Translations under genes and position numbers: made by a program
Shown here: one piece after another, positions 1-8,692 of the stretch
Layout: each line of letters opens with the position of its first letter
Position numbering within the stretch: the first letter of the stretch is position 1
Origin: Ligilactobacillus animalis KCTC 3501 = DSM 20602
GTDB taxonomy: Bacteria; Bacillota; Bacilli; Lactobacillales; Lactobacillaceae
Reading direction: 5' to 3'
Assembly (NCBI RefSeq): GCF_001434535.1
Contig: NZ_AYYW01000057.1
Location: 186,001 to 250,000, forward strand
Length of the DNA stretch: 64,000 nucleotides
The notes under the pieces: generated by a model
Told to the model about the DNA's origin: nothing
Databases searched by the model: none
Seen by the model: the letters and a program-made list of their open reading frames with translations, nothing else

Positions 1-271
1 CCGCCCCGCGCTTAACTGCTTCAGGGAGCAATTGCTTAGAAACAGCACCACCAGCTGAAGCTAAAACTAGATCAACACCTTCAAATACCTCTGGTGTTGC
101 CTCTTCGATCGTGATCGCTTGGCCCTTAAAACTGAGCTGTTTACCTGCCGAACGCTTGGAAGCAAGCAATTTGACCTTCTTGACTGGGATCGTTGACTGT
201 TCTAATTGTTCGATCAACCGTGAACCCACCGCACCAGTAGCACCTAAAATAGCAACTGTATATTCTCTCAT
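1..271 (-). CDS. asd: Aspartate-semialdehyde dehydrogenase, N-terminal part (cut by window edge)
   Basis: Only the first 90 codons lie in the window; the gene runs off the left edge. The protein starts [16 protein letters not shown], with the NADP-binding loop G-A-T-G-A-V-G at residues 10-16, followed by the LASKRSAGK segment typical of this dehydrogenase. The enzyme reduces aspartyl phosphate to aspartate semialdehyde, the precursor of lysine, threonine and methionine. It is the last visible gene of the lysine operon, 17 nt downstream of dapB and in the same direction, so it is probably co-transcribed under the lysine riboswitch. The identification is firm; the C-terminal catalytic cysteine and histidine are outside the window. 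Confidence 0.93.
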   Translation of the reverse strand, partial: MREYTVAILGATGAVGSRLIEQLEQSTIPVKKVKLLASKRSAGKQLSFKGQAITIEEATPEVFEGVDLVLASAGGAVSKQLLPEAVKRGA

Positions 272-288
272 TTTACTTTACCTTCTTT

Positions 289-1068
289 TTATAAAATATT
301 TTCTAATCCAACGATTAAACCGTCTAATGCCTTAGCCTTTTGCACCGCAAGCTTGACACCGCTCATAAACGAAGCCCGATCAAATGAATCTTGGCGGATC
401 GTCAAGGCTTCACCTGCACCACCAAAAAGGACCTGTTCATGAGCCACATATCCTGGCAAACGAACTGAGTGGAGCTTGATACCTTCATAGTCACCGCCAC
501 GTACATGCGCTAGGGTCTCAGTTTCATCCTTTGCTCCTTGATGATGCGGTACGCGATTTTGTGCGATCAACTTGGCTGTCATCAAGGCTGTCCCTGAGGG
601 TGCATCTTTTTTATTATCATGATGCATTTCAATGATCTCAACATCAGGGAAATATTTGGCTGCTTCTTTGGCAAATTTCATCAATAATACCGCTGACATC
701 CCAAAATTAGGTGCCACCAAGCCACCTAGCTGCTGAGCTAAAGCTAACTGCTTAAGTTCAGCTAACTCTTCATCGGTCAAACCTGTAGTTCCCACTACGG
801 GACGCATCCCGTGTTTTAAAGCAAATTTGACATTTTCAAACACAGCACTCGGAGCGGTAAAGTCGATCCAAACATCAGCTCCATGTTCGATCTGCGACAG
901 CTCATTGTAGATCTTGACCTGCTCACCAAGACCAAAGCGTTGACGATCACTTTCGGTAGCTCCTAAAGCAAAAACCGCCACCAATTCAAAATCAGGTGTC
1001 TCATCGATCAACTTTAAGACCTGTTGGCCCATTGAACCTGAATAACCTGCAACTAAAATCTTGATCAT
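289..1068 (-). CDS. dapB: 4-hydroxy-tetrahydrodipicolinate reductase
   Basis: DapB reduces the DapA product to tetrahydrodipicolinate with NAD(P)H. The 259-residue length is normal. The N-terminal Rossmann loop G-Y-S-G-S-M-G is at residues 8-14, the FTAP and VGTTG nucleotide-site segments are at 70-73 and 92-96, and the family signature EMHH-DNKKDAPSGTA is at 147-161, with the HH pair and the lysine that form the active site. The start ATG overlaps the dapA stop in an ATGA arrangement, so the two genes are translationally coupled. Confidence 0.97.
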   Translation of the reverse strand: MIKILVAGYSGSMGQQVLKLIDETPDFELVAVFALGATESDRQRFGLGEQVKIYNELSQIEHGADVWIDFTAPSAVFENVKFALKHGMRPVVGTTGLTDEELAELKQLALAQQLGGLVAPNFGMSAVLLMKFAKEAAKYFPDVEIIEMHHDNKKDAPSGTALMTAKLIAQNRVPHHQGAKDETETLAHVRGGDYEGIKLHSVRLPGYVAHEQVLFGGAGEALTIRQDSFDRASFMSGVKLAVQKAKALDGLIVGLENIL

Positions 1069-1988
1069 TTTGTCTCCCCCAAATCTAATGGTAATCGTTT
1101 TGATAAAGCATTTTTAGCTAATCCTAGGCTTGATGCTAATTCTTGTTGTTGAGCCTCATTTAAAGCAAGCAACGGTAACCTAAGCCCACCAACAGCAAAG
1201 CCCTGGGCATTCAACACGGCTTTGACTGGAGCTGGTGAAGGATACATAAACAAAGCTTGCATCTTAGGGAGCAACCATTGTTCCAATGCCTTAGCTTTAC
1301 TTTGATCAGCTTTAGCAAATGCTTGATACATTTGTGTCATTTGCTCACCGTAAATATGTGCCGCCACCGAAATAACTCCAACTGCGCCTAATTTCTTAGC
1401 TGCTAAAGCCTGTGCATCCTCACCAGTAAAGACACTAAAAGCTTCATTACGTGTATTCTCGATGATATATGCCAGCTCATCTAGACTGCCACATTGTTTT
1501 ACCCCAGCAATGTTATCCAATTTGGCTAAGTCTACGATCACTTCTTTATCGAGTTTGACACCAGTCCGACTAGGTATATTATACATGATCAAGGGAAGCT
1601 CAGCCTTTTTAGCCAAATATTCAAAATGTGCTCTTATCCCAGCTTGATCTGGTTTATTGTAATAAGGTACTACGGCCAAAGCGTAATCTATTCCCGTGAT
1701 CTTTGCAACTTCATTGATAAATTCTAAAGTCGCTTGAGTCGCATTCGTTCCACAACCAGCGATCACTGGAACACGTCCAGCAACTATTTGGGCAAACTTT
1801 TGGTAAAGCGTTAATTTCTCTTGATGTGTCAAAGTTGGCGTCTCACCCGTTGTACCGCCGATCACAAAGCCTTGGGTCCCACTTTGTAACAAGTGTTCAG
1901 TCAATTTTTCTAAGGCAGGATAATCGATCTGTCCTTCAGCCGTAAATGGGGTCACGATCGCGGTTATGATCTGTGATCTGGTTAACAT
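1065..1988 (-). CDS. dapA: 4-hydroxy-tetrahydrodipicolinate synthase
   Basis: DapA condenses pyruvate with aspartate semialdehyde, the first committed step to diaminopimelate. The 307 residues contain GGTTGET (44-50), the catalytic Tyr136 in the YNIPSR segment, Arg141, and the Schiff-base Lys164 in the AGVKQ segment. I chose the ATG that gives MLTRSQIITAIVTPF because it fits the family N-terminus and overlaps the upstream stop codon as TAATG; an in-frame upstream start would add 13 residues of another gene's frame. It is coupled on both sides to the neighbouring lysine genes. Confidence 0.96.
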   Translation of the reverse strand: MLTRSQIITAIVTPFTAEGQIDYPALEKLTEHLLQSGTQGFVIGGTTGETPTLTHQEKLTLYQKFAQIVAGRVPVIAGCGTNATQATLEFINEVAKITGIDYALAVVPYYNKPDQAGIRAHFEYLAKKAELPLIMYNIPSRTGVKLDKEVIVDLAKLDNIAGVKQCGSLDELAYIIENTRNEAFSVFTGEDAQALAAKKLGAVGVISVAAHIYGEQMTQMYQAFAKADQSKAKALEQWLLPKMQALFMYPSPAPVKAVLNAQGFAVGGLRLPLLALNEAQQQELASSLGLAKNALSKRLPLDLGETK

Positions 1989-3151
1989 TAAGCATCCACT
2001 TCTTTCTCTTGTTTCATACGGGCACATAAAAACCCAGTTATTGCATTGACTCCCTTGAGGATCGCTGTTTGATCAGGCACTAGCTTATTGCTATGTAAAG
2101 CATGGACATCATTTACACCTAACCAAAACATCGTCCCAGGAAATTTGGAAAGTAAGTATCCAAAATCTTCCCCGGTCATCTTCGGCTCAGTCTCGATAAA
2201 TTCAACATCTGGCGCTTTTTGCATATGTTCAATGAAAAAAGCCGTCAATACAGGATCATTTTCAACGGGTAGATAACCACCTTGATTCAAGGTAAGCTCG
2301 ACTCGAGCATCAAAACTCTGGGCTACACCATCGCAGATCTCCTGTAATCTTTTTTGGATCAAGGTGATCATCTCTTGGGTCAAGCCACGAATGGTGCCTT
2401 TGATCACCGCTTTACCAGCGATCACATTTCTGATCGTACCAGCCTTTAGTTCACCAAACGTTAAGACACCACCCTTAGTTGGATCGACATTGCGCGAGAT
2501 GATCGTTTGCGCCTGCATGATCAAAGCACTAGCGCAGACGATCATGTCATTGGCTTGATGGGGATAAGCTGCATGGCCTCCTTTGCCGTACAAATGGATA
2601 TCGACTTCAGTTGTTCCTGCAAATAATGTTCCTAAATTACATCCGATCGCACCAGCAGGCAGTTCAGGTGCATCATGCAAAGCATAGAATTCATCGGGGC
2701 GCCACTCTCCACTAAAAACGCCTAATTCATAAGCTAATTTACCACCATTCTTACTTTCTTCAGCTGGTTGAAAGAAAAAGATCAAGTCATCTTTAGGACG
2801 AGTAGTTGTAAAATAAGCTAAGACTCCCAATGCCACTGTCATATGGATATCATGACCACAAGCGTGCATCACCCCAGGATTTTTCGAGCTGAACTCTAAG
2901 CCTGTTTCTTCTGTGAGGGGCAACGCATCGATATCGCAGCGATAGCCGAGCGTTTTTTTAGGGACACTTCCCCGCACTTTGACCAATAAAGCCGTTGGCA
3001 ACTCAGGGATCTCTTTTATCTCTAAGTAACTTTGATCTAATTTAGCGATCTCTTGTTGTAAATATGCTTTCGTTTTGACTTCTTCTAGTGCTAACTCGGG
3101 GATCTGATGCAACTCTTGATAGATCTTTGTCAACTTACTTTCACTTAACAT
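1988..3151 (-). CDS. N-acetyldiaminopimelate deacetylase (M20D, YkuR type)
   Basis: This enzyme removes the acetyl group from N-acetyl-LL-diaminopimelate in the acetylase branch of lysine synthesis. It is a member of the M20 amidohydrolases: the metal-binding segments RCDIDALPL (residues 71-79) and MHACGHD (95-101) and a downstream PAEES motif are present. The acetyltransferase partner dapH is directly upstream, which separates it from the many related hippurate hydrolases. Two starts are possible: a GTG at 3160 overlapping the dapH stop, or the ATG at 3151 used here. The GTG has only 2 nt to the nearest SD-like AAGAAAG, so I prefer the ATG. Confidence 0.92.
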   Translation of the reverse strand: MLSESKLTKIYQELHQIPELALEEVKTKAYLQQEIAKLDQSYLEIKEIPELPTALLVKVRGSVPKKTLGYRCDIDALPLTEETGLEFSSKNPGVMHACGHDIHMTVALGVLAYFTTTRPKDDLIFFFQPAEESKNGGKLAYELGVFSGEWRPDEFYALHDAPELPAGAIGCNLGTLFAGTTEVDIHLYGKGGHAAYPHQANDMIVCASALIMQAQTIISRNVDPTKGGVLTFGELKAGTIRNVIAGKAVIKGTIRGLTQEMITLIQKRLQEICDGVAQSFDARVELTLNQGGYLPVENDPVLTAFFIEHMQKAPDVEFIETEPKMTGEDFGYLLSKFPGTMFWLGVNDVHALHSNKLVPDQTAILKGVNAITGFLCARMKQEKEVDA

Positions 3152-3156
3152 TTTGC

Positions 3157-3867
3157 TCACAACTTTCTTAAATCATCTTCTAAGCCTGTCTTTTCTTTGG
3201 TCTTTTCATCAGTGTATTTAACAAACTTAGCTGGTACCCCGGCAACGACACTGTAAGGTTCAACATCTTTAGTCACGATCGCACCAGCAGCCACGACTGC
3301 GCCTTTACCGACCCGAACACCTTCTAAAACAACAGCATTAGCGCCGATCAAAACATCGTCTTCGATGATCACAGGCGTTGCCGACGCTGGTTCGACTACC
3401 CCCGCCAAAACAGTCCCCGCACCGATATGACAATTCTTACCTACGATCGCACGGCCACCTAAAACAGCCCCCATATCGATCATTGAACCAGCACCTATCT
3501 CGGCTCCAATGTTGATGATCGCCCCCATCATGATGACTGCATTATCACCGATCAAGACCTGATCTCTGATCAAAGCGCCGGGTTCGATCCGCGCATTGAT
3601 ATCTTTTTGATCTAGTAACGGTACAGCGGAGTTTCGCGTTTGGTTTTCGATCACATAGTCTTTGATCTTAGTTTGGTTAGTGGCTAAAAATGGTTTGACG
3701 ACCTGCCAGTCACCAAATAATACAGCACTATCTGCCCCGCCAAAAACTTTGATCTCATTTGGAATATCAAGGTCAGCGATCGAAGCGTTCAAATAAACTT
3801 TGACCGGTGTCTTCTTGTCTGCGTTTGCGATAAAATTGATAATTTCTTGTGCGTTTAATTCTGCCAT
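3157..3867 (-). CDS. dapH: Tetrahydrodipicolinate N-acetyltransferase
   Basis: DapH acetylates tetrahydrodipicolinate from acetyl-CoA. The 236-residue protein has an N-terminal alpha/beta cap and, from about residue 90 to 200, the imperfect hexapeptide repeats of a left-handed beta-helix acyltransferase ([35 protein letters not shown], and so on). It sits between lysA and its deacetylase partner, and the operon uses the acetylated rather than succinylated intermediates. Its start codon is separated from a strong SD by a hairpin (see the regulatory feature at 3868-3908). Confidence 0.95.
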   Translation of the reverse strand: MAELNAQEIINFIANADKKTPVKVYLNASIADLDIPNEIKVFGGADSAVLFGDWQVVKPFLATNQTKIKDYVIENQTRNSAVPLLDQKDINARIEPGALIRDQVLIGDNAVIMMGAIINIGAEIGAGSMIDMGAVLGGRAIVGKNCHIGAGTVLAGVVEPASATPVIIEDDVLIGANAVVLEGVRVGKGAVVAAGAIVTKDVEPYSVVAGVPAKFVKYTDEKTKEKTGLEDDLRKL

Positions 3868-3908
3868 GTTCTTTAATTGCTACTACCAAAAAGTAGCTTT
3901 CCTTTCTT
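3868..3908 (-). promoter_or_regulatory. Hairpin-bridged Shine-Dalgarno of dapH
   Basis: Reading the mRNA, a strong SD (AAGAAAGGAAA, 3898-3908) lies directly after the lysA stop. It is followed by a perfect 6-bp hairpin, arms GCTACT (3892-3897) and AGTAGC (3879-3884), then 11 nt with no second SD before the ATG. The SD core is 32 nt from the start, but only 13 nt when the hairpin is excluded. This is one of ten such arrangements in the window, here in minimal form inside an operon. Confidence 0.65.
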
Positions 3909-3912
3909 GATT

Positions 3913-5205
3913 TTATTTATAAGGTAGATCCAACTTCAATAAGTCAGCGTAAGTCTCACGTTTGACTACTAGTTTAGCCTGCTCATTTTCGACAAAAACA
4001 ACTGCGGGACGTGGGTTACGATTGTAATTTGAAGCCATCGCATAACCGTATGCCCCCGTTGCTAACAGCGCGATGATGTCACCTGGTTTTGTTTCAGGTA
4101 AAGCTAATTTATCGATCAAAATATCCCCTGATTCACAGTATTTTCCAGCTAAATGCACTGTCTGAGTCACTTTGGCGTTTGGCTCATTAGCTAAAACAGC
4201 TGCATACTTAGCTTGATATAAGGCGGGGCGAATATTATCTCCCATGCCACCATCAACTGCTAAATACGATAAATGGTCTGGAATATCTTTTCGTGCCCCG
4301 ACTGTATATAGGTTATATCCAGCTGGTCCTGTGATCGAACGCCCGGGCTCGATCCAAATTGCTGGAAGCTCCAACTCATATTCCAGCGCCTTTTGCTTTA
4401 CCGCCTTAATGATCTGCTCGACAAATTTTTCTGGTGCCAACGGATCATCTTCAGCGGTATATTTGATACCAAAACCACCACCAACGTTGATAACTTTAGT
4501 TGTATAATCGTATTTTTGCTTCCAAGAATGAGCCACTTCCATCAATTTTTGACCAACTAACTCAAAGCCACCTAATTCAAAGATCTGGGAACCAATATGT
4601 GCATGGAGCCCTAAAACCGTGATCTGCGGGTCAGCCAGTAACTGAGTCAAAGCCTTATCAGCTTGCCCCGAAGCTAGATCAAACCCAAATTTACTATCGA
4701 TCTGGCCCGTTTGATCATATTCATGCGTATGTGCTGAGATACCCGGAGTCACGCGCAAGATGACTTTAGTTTTAGCTTTTTGCTCCCGTAAGACCCTCTG
4801 TAGAAGTTCAATCTCATAAAAATTATCCACGATAATCACACCGACGCCGGCTTTGATCGCAAATTCAAGTTCAGCGATCGACTTATTATTTCCATGGAAA
4901 CTGATCTTTTCAGCGGGAAAACCAGCTTTTAAAGCAGTTGCTAATTCACCACCGGAAACAACGTCTGTATGACAATCCAATTCATTGATCACTTGGTAGA
5001 TTGCTACCGAACAAAATGCCTTACTAGCATAGCTGACTTCATAGTCAACAGCTTGCTCTTCAAAAACTCGTTTAAATTTAGTGATCTGCTCCTTGATCAA
5101 AGCCACATCATATACGACCAATGGAGTTTGGTATTGATGGGCTAAGCTGATCGCATCTACACCGCCGATCGTCAAATGACCGGCGTTATTCGTTGGTAAC
5201 GTCAT
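3913..5205 (-). CDS. lysA: Diaminopimelate decarboxylase
   Basis: LysA is the PLP enzyme that decarboxylates meso-diaminopimelate to lysine. The alanine-racemase-like barrel carries the PLP lysine in the YASKAF segment (Lys62), a HIGSQIF segment, the glycine-rich phosphate site and the C-terminal CESGDIL active-site motif contributed across the dimer. The open frame continues 38 codons upstream into the riboswitch terminator. The real start is the ATG at 5205, giving MTLPTNNAG, because it has a clear SD (GGAGGGG) 6-7 nt upstream. It is the first gene of the operon. Confidence 0.96.
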   Translation of the reverse strand: MTLPTNNAGHLTIGGVDAISLAHQYQTPLVVYDVALIKEQITKFKRVFEEQAVDYEVSYASKAFCSVAIYQVINELDCHTDVVSGGELATALKAGFPAEKISFHGNNKSIAELEFAIKAGVGVIIVDNFYEIELLQRVLREQKAKTKVILRVTPGISAHTHEYDQTGQIDSKFGFDLASGQADKALTQLLADPQITVLGLHAHIGSQIFELGGFELVGQKLMEVAHSWKQKYDYTTKVINVGGGFGIKYTAEDDPLAPEKFVEQIIKAVKQKALEYELELPAIWIEPGRSITGPAGYNLYTVGARKDIPDHLSYLAVDGGMGDNIRPALYQAKYAAVLANEPNAKVTQTVHLAGKYCESGDILIDKLALPETKPGDIIALLATGAYGYAMASNYNRNPRPAVVFVENEQAKLVVKRETYADLLKLDLPYK

Positions 5206-5229
5206 AAGTTCCCCTCCAATAAATAAATT

Positions 5230-5276
5230 GCACAAAAAAAAGATCTTTTTAGTCCTATCGCCTAAAAAGATCTTGC
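5230..5276 (-). terminator. Terminator of the lysine riboswitch
   Basis: A 13-bp hairpin (arms AAGATCTTTTTAG and CTAAAAAGATCTT) followed by eight T residues lies between the aptamer and lysA. This is the attenuator switched by the aptamer. Confidence 0.9.
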
Positions 5277-5300
5277 TGGAATAATTGCAAAATTCTGTTT

Positions 5301-5478
5301 GATCGATAGCACTCCGCAAAGTTTAGTTTGCGACAGTCTGTGATCTCTTAAACCACAACCCAGCGTTAAGTGTCTATAAACACCTAAAACTTCGGCAACT
5401 TCCCCTTTCAAGGACCACTCAAACACTGTTATAGCAGCTAAAGAACCTTACTCATGTCAGTTGCGCCTCTTCGATTTA
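5301..5478 (-). ncRNA. Lysine riboswitch (L-box) aptamer
   Basis: The leader of lysA carries the conserved L-box blocks in order: AGAGGCGCAAC near the 5' end, GAAAGGGGAAGTTGCCGAAGT in the middle, then a GCTGGGTTGTG block, GACTGTCGC and a terminal GGAGTGCTATC. The ends pair through ATCGA and TCGAT to close P1. A Rho-independent terminator follows immediately, so lysine binding should reduce transcription of lysA and the downstream dap genes. The identification rests on recognising these blocks by eye. Confidence 0.93.
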
Positions 5479-5583
5479 ACATAATATTATAATTTTTAAT
5501 GTGATACGTCAAGGGATTTTAATATTATTTTTTTGAAAATCGGTTTTTTTATAAAAAAATCTAGAATTTTATATATTTGACTC

Positions 5584-5704
5584 TTGTCATTAAAATTAAA
5601 AATGATACAATTCAGTTATCGAAAAATTAAAGCGAGATTACCTCTCATCATACAAGATGGGGGAAAATAAGCCCTTATTCGCTTAAAAAATTGGAGGGAT
5701 ATTC
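5584..5704 (+). promoter_or_regulatory. dapF promoter and structured leader
   Basis: A promoter TTGTCA (5584-5589), 16 nt, TACAAT (5606-5611) precedes dapF. The leader then folds into a compact shape: an outer stem AAGCGA (5630-5635) with TCGCTT (5679-5684) encloses one hairpin with arms CTCTCATC and GATGGGGG (with G-U pairs) and a second small hairpin AATAA-GCCC-TTATT. The SD TTGGAGGGA follows at 5691-5699. The promoter is well supported; a regulatory role for the three-way fold is only a suggestion. Confidence 0.55.
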
Positions 5705-6697
5705 ATGATCAACTTAAAAAAAGTTCATGGATCACAGAATAGTTTTTTTATCTTAGATCAAACATTACTGACTACACCTTTGACCGAACAAGAATTGGTC
5801 ACACTGACCAAAACACTCACGACTAAAACTTCCGGTATCTTAGGTGGTTCGGATGGCGTCCTAGTCGTTCAAAAGAGTTCTACTCCCAACACGGTGGCAC
5901 AAATGCGCGTTATCAATGCTGATGGGAGCGAAGCATCAATGTGCGGTAATGGTCTGCGTACAGTTGCGCGTTATTTGGCCGAAAAACACGTGCTGACAGC
6001 TTTTAAAGTTCAGACTCGCCAAAGTGACCTAGAAGTCCAAAAACAAGCCGACCTAGCGCCTAATGTTCCTGCTTTTGGCGTTGAGATCTCACCCGTTCAT
6101 TTTGAGAAGCGCTATCTTCCCTTTGATAACCTAGGAGCTGAGCAGGTCATCGATCGTCCCTTGGCGGAATTTGACCCTCAGGAAAAATTACACTTTACGA
6201 TCATGGCCGTACCCAATCCCCACTTGATCAGTTTTGTACCCGATATTGAGAAAGCTGGAACATTTTTAGGCGAATTAGGCGCTAAGTTAAATGCCCCAAA
6301 CCCGTATTTTCCAGATGGTGTCAACGTCAACTTTGCTCAGATCCTAGGTCAAAACAAGCTATTTGTGCGTACTTACGAACGGGGCGTAGGTTTTACTAAT
6401 GCTTGTGGGACTGGAATGTCGGCTACAAGTTTAGCCTTTTATCTCAGTCATCCCGAGCACTGCGATCTCACGCAAGAGATAACAGTCTTCAATCCCGGGG
6501 GAATGGTCAAAACTAAAGTGCAACAATTAGATGATCAATTTAAGATCCAGTTGATCGGAAATGCAACTTTCACCCATGATATTTTAGTTGCTGAAAATCA
6601 CTTACATCACAATACAGTTACTCCCAATGTTTGTCAGATCCAAGCGACCGGTGAACAAGAAGCTTACTTAAAATTTATCCAACATCTAAATGCCTAA
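5705..6697 (+). CDS. dapF: Diaminopimelate epimerase
   Basis: DapF interconverts LL- and meso-diaminopimelate, supplying LysA and peptidoglycan synthesis. The two catalytic cysteines are visible as Cys80 in ASMCGNGLR and Cys234 in NACGTGMSA, and the N-terminus MINLKKVHGSQNSF fits the family. At 330 residues it is longer than the about 275 of enterobacteria, as in other lactobacilli. It is transcribed away from the lysine operon with its own promoter, so it is physically linked to the riboswitch-controlled genes but not under that riboswitch. Confidence 0.95.
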   Translation: MINLKKVHGSQNSFFILDQTLLTTPLTEQELVTLTKTLTTKTSGILGGSDGVLVVQKSSTPNTVAQMRVINADGSEASMCGNGLRTVARYLAEKHVLTAFKVQTRQSDLEVQKQADLAPNVPAFGVEISPVHFEKRYLPFDNLGAEQVIDRPLAEFDPQEKLHFTIMAVPNPHLISFVPDIEKAGTFLGELGAKLNAPNPYFPDGVNVNFAQILGQNKLFVRTYERGVGFTNACGTGMSATSLAFYLSHPEHCDLTQEITVFNPGGMVKTKVQQLDDQFKIQLIGNATFTHDILVAENHLHHNTVTPNVCQIQATGEQEAYLKFIQHLNA

Positions 6698-6700
6698 TAT

Positions 6701-6750
6701 AATACTGGAGCCATGGTTGACTTCAAATCAACTATGGCTCCAGTATTCTT
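6701..6750 (+). terminator. dapF terminator
   Basis: A long near-perfect hairpin with arms around AATACTGGAGCCAT and ATGGCTCCAGTATT is followed by CTTT, just after the dapF stop. Confidence 0.8.
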
Positions 6751-6755
6751 TAATA

Positions 6756-6785
6756 CAAAAAAAGACCCCTGATATATCAAGGGTC
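6756..6785 (-). terminator. hup terminator
   Basis: Reading the minus strand, GACCCTTGATATATCAGGGGTC forms a hairpin followed by seven T residues, 20 nt after the hup stop. A very similar hairpin ends tsf at about 22.5 kb. Confidence 0.88.
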
Positions 6786-6805
6786 GAAGCTAAAATAAGT
6801 CAATC

Positions 6806-7081
6806 TTATTTAACAGCATCCTTAAGCGCCTTACCTGGTTTGAATGCAGGTACCTTGCTTGCAGGGATTTGGATCTCTTTACCAGTTTGTGGGTTGCGAC
6901 CCTTACGAGCTGCACGTTCACGAACTTCAAAGTTACCAAAGCCGATTAATTGAACTTTTTCGCCTTCTTTAAGGTAGTCTTGGATAGAACCAAAAACTGC
7001 ATCAACTGCAACAGTTGCGTCCTTCTTTGTCAAACCTGTCTTTTCAGCAACAGTTTCGATCAATTGTGCTTTGTTTGCCAT
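6806..7081 (-). CDS. hup: DNA-binding protein HU
   Basis: This is a 91-residue histone-like protein that bends and compacts DNA. It has the standard MANKAQLIE start, the [27 protein letters not shown] core with the DNA-intercalating arm, and the [16 protein letters not shown] end. I chose the internal ATG because of the SD GAGGAGGTG 7-8 nt upstream. It is monocistronic, with its own promoter and terminator. Confidence 0.97.
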   Translation of the reverse strand: MANKAQLIETVAEKTGLTKKDATVAVDAVFGSIQDYLKEGEKVQLIGFGNFEVRERAARKGRNPQTGKEIQIPASKVPAFKPGKALKDAVK

Positions 7082-7190
7082 GTGTTTCACCTCCTCAAGT
7101 GAAGATAAAGATATAGGCATATCTTCTTGTCCATTTCTAAACTAGCCAGAAATGGTGAAACAATGACTAACAAATCATTGCTCAGTTAAT

Positions 7191-7219
7191 AAGATAGCAC
7201 AGAAAGCCTAATATAGCAA
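7191..7219 (-). promoter_or_regulatory. hup promoter
   Basis: The minus strand shows TTGCTA (7214-7219), a 17-nt spacer, and TATCTT (7191-7196), giving a leader of about 100 nt before hup. Confidence 0.65.
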
Positions 7220-7288
7220 CGTTTTTAATCATTTTTTTGAAAAAATAAGATAAATTTAGGCATAATTTTTTTAATTTTTTATCTTTGA

Positions 7289-8599
7289 TTATTTACGCCG
7301 TCTTTCGATCACATGGATCGGTGTACCCTCAAAATCAAACGCTGCTCGGATCTGATTTTCCAAGAAACGTTCATATGAAAAGTGCATCAATTCTGGGTCA
7401 TTAACAAAGACGACAAATGTTGGTGGCTTAGTGGCCACTTGAGTCGCATAGTAGACCCGCAATCGACGTCCATTGCCTGTTGGGGTTGGATTATGCGCGA
7501 TCGCATCCATGATAACATCATTCAAGACAGCTGATGAGATACGGCGTTCATGGTTGTGATTTACACGCTCGATCAATTTTGGTAATTGTTCTAAGCGTTG
7601 ATGCGTCTTAGCTGAAACGAATACGATCGGTGCATAACTCAAGTATTGGAACTCTTGCCGGATCGTCTTTTCAAACTCTTTCATCGTGTGGTTATCTTTT
7701 TTCAAAGTATCCCACTTATTGACAACGATGATGATCCCACGTCCTGCTTCATGCGCATAGCCGGCTACGTGTTTATCTTGTTCACGAATACCTTCTTCAG
7801 CATTTAAAACAACGCAAACGACATCAGAACGATCGATCGCACGCATGGCCCGTAAAACAGAATATTTTTCTGTATTTTCATAAACTTTACCTTTTTTACG
7901 GATCCCTGCAGTATCGATCATCGTAAATTCCGTTCCATCTTCAGCCACGAATTTCGTATCGATCGCATCACGCGTTGTGCCTTCAACGTTAGAAACGATC
8001 ACGCGGTTTTCACCTAAGATCGCGTTGACTAAAGAAGACTTACCGACATTAGGGCGTCCGATAAAGCTAAATTTGATCGAATCATCTTGTTCTTTAGCTC
8101 CATCTTTAGGAAATGCCTGACAGACCTTATCTAATAAGTCACCCGTACCGATCCCGTGAGTTCCAGAAAGTGGCATTGGGTCGCCAAACCCTAATGAATA
8201 GAAATCATAGATCTCACTTCTAAGTTCAGGGTTATCTACTTTATTTACAGCTAAAATAACTGGTTTATCAGTTCGATATAAGATCTTTGCTACTTTTTCA
8301 TCAGCATCCGTGACTCCTTCTTTGACGCTTGTCACAAAAACGATCACATCAGCTTCATCGATCGCGATTTGAGCTTGCTCGGTAATTTGGGCTAAAAATG
8401 GTTCGTCCCCCATATCGATCCCACCTGTATCGATCAAATTAAAGGGTTGTCCGAGCCATTCGCTCTTCGCATAAATACGATCACGAGTCACACCAGGGGT
8501 ATCTTCAACAATAGAGATCCGCTCACCAGCGATCCGGTTAAAAACCGTTGATTTCCCGACATTTGGACGTCCAACGATCGCAACGACTGGATTAGCCAT
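7289..8599 (-). CDS. der: Ribosome biogenesis GTPase Der (EngA)
   Basis: Der is an essential GTPase for 50S subunit maturation with two tandem G domains. Both P-loops are seen as GRPNVGKS (residue 10 and about residue 180), each followed by a DTGG/DTAG switch motif and NKVD/NKWD base-recognition motifs; a KH-like domain ends the 436-residue protein. The ATG at 8599 is preferred over the GTG three codons upstream because the SD AAGGAG is 8-9 nt before it and overlaps the GTG. It lies downstream of rpsA, separated by a terminator-like hairpin. Confidence 0.97.
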   Translation of the reverse strand: MANPVVAIVGRPNVGKSTVFNRIAGERISIVEDTPGVTRDRIYAKSEWLGQPFNLIDTGGIDMGDEPFLAQITEQAQIAIDEADVIVFVTSVKEGVTDADEKVAKILYRTDKPVILAVNKVDNPELRSEIYDFYSLGFGDPMPLSGTHGIGTGDLLDKVCQAFPKDGAKEQDDSIKFSFIGRPNVGKSSLVNAILGENRVIVSNVEGTTRDAIDTKFVAEDGTEFTMIDTAGIRKKGKVYENTEKYSVLRAMRAIDRSDVVCVVLNAEEGIREQDKHVAGYAHEAGRGIIIVVNKWDTLKKDNHTMKEFEKTIRQEFQYLSYAPIVFVSAKTHQRLEQLPKLIERVNHNHERRISSAVLNDVIMDAIAHNPTPTGNGRRLRVYYATQVATKPPTFVVFVNDPELMHFSYERFLENQIRAAFDFEGTPIHVIERRRK

Positions 8600-8628
8600 T
8601 TTAATCACTCCTTATAATAATGTTTTAG

Positions 8629-8668
8629 AAAAAAAACTGACCCAAAACCTTTTACGCTTGGGCCAGTC
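8629..8668 (-). terminator. Terminator after rpsA
   Basis: The minus strand has a hairpin ACTGGCCCAAG ... GGTTTTGGGTCAGT followed by a run of seven to eight T residues, immediately downstream of the S1 gene and upstream of der. Confidence 0.8.
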
Positions 8669-8692
8669 AAAATGAATCTCAATTACGTGAGA

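Larger units (their letters stand above)
5206..5512 (-). promoter_or_regulatory. Promoter of the lysine operon and lysA leader
   Basis: On the minus strand a -35 TTGACG (5507-5512) is followed 17 nt later by TAATAT (5484-5489), or 15 nt later by TATAAT (5486-5491). Transcription would start about 10 nt before the lysine aptamer. The leader then contains aptamer, terminator and lysA SD in that order, the usual arrangement of transcription attenuation. Confidence 0.7.

Noticed and set aside
5230-5319. Long lysA start with 38 extra residues
   Set aside because: The extension is the riboswitch terminator read as protein; the downstream ATG has the SD.
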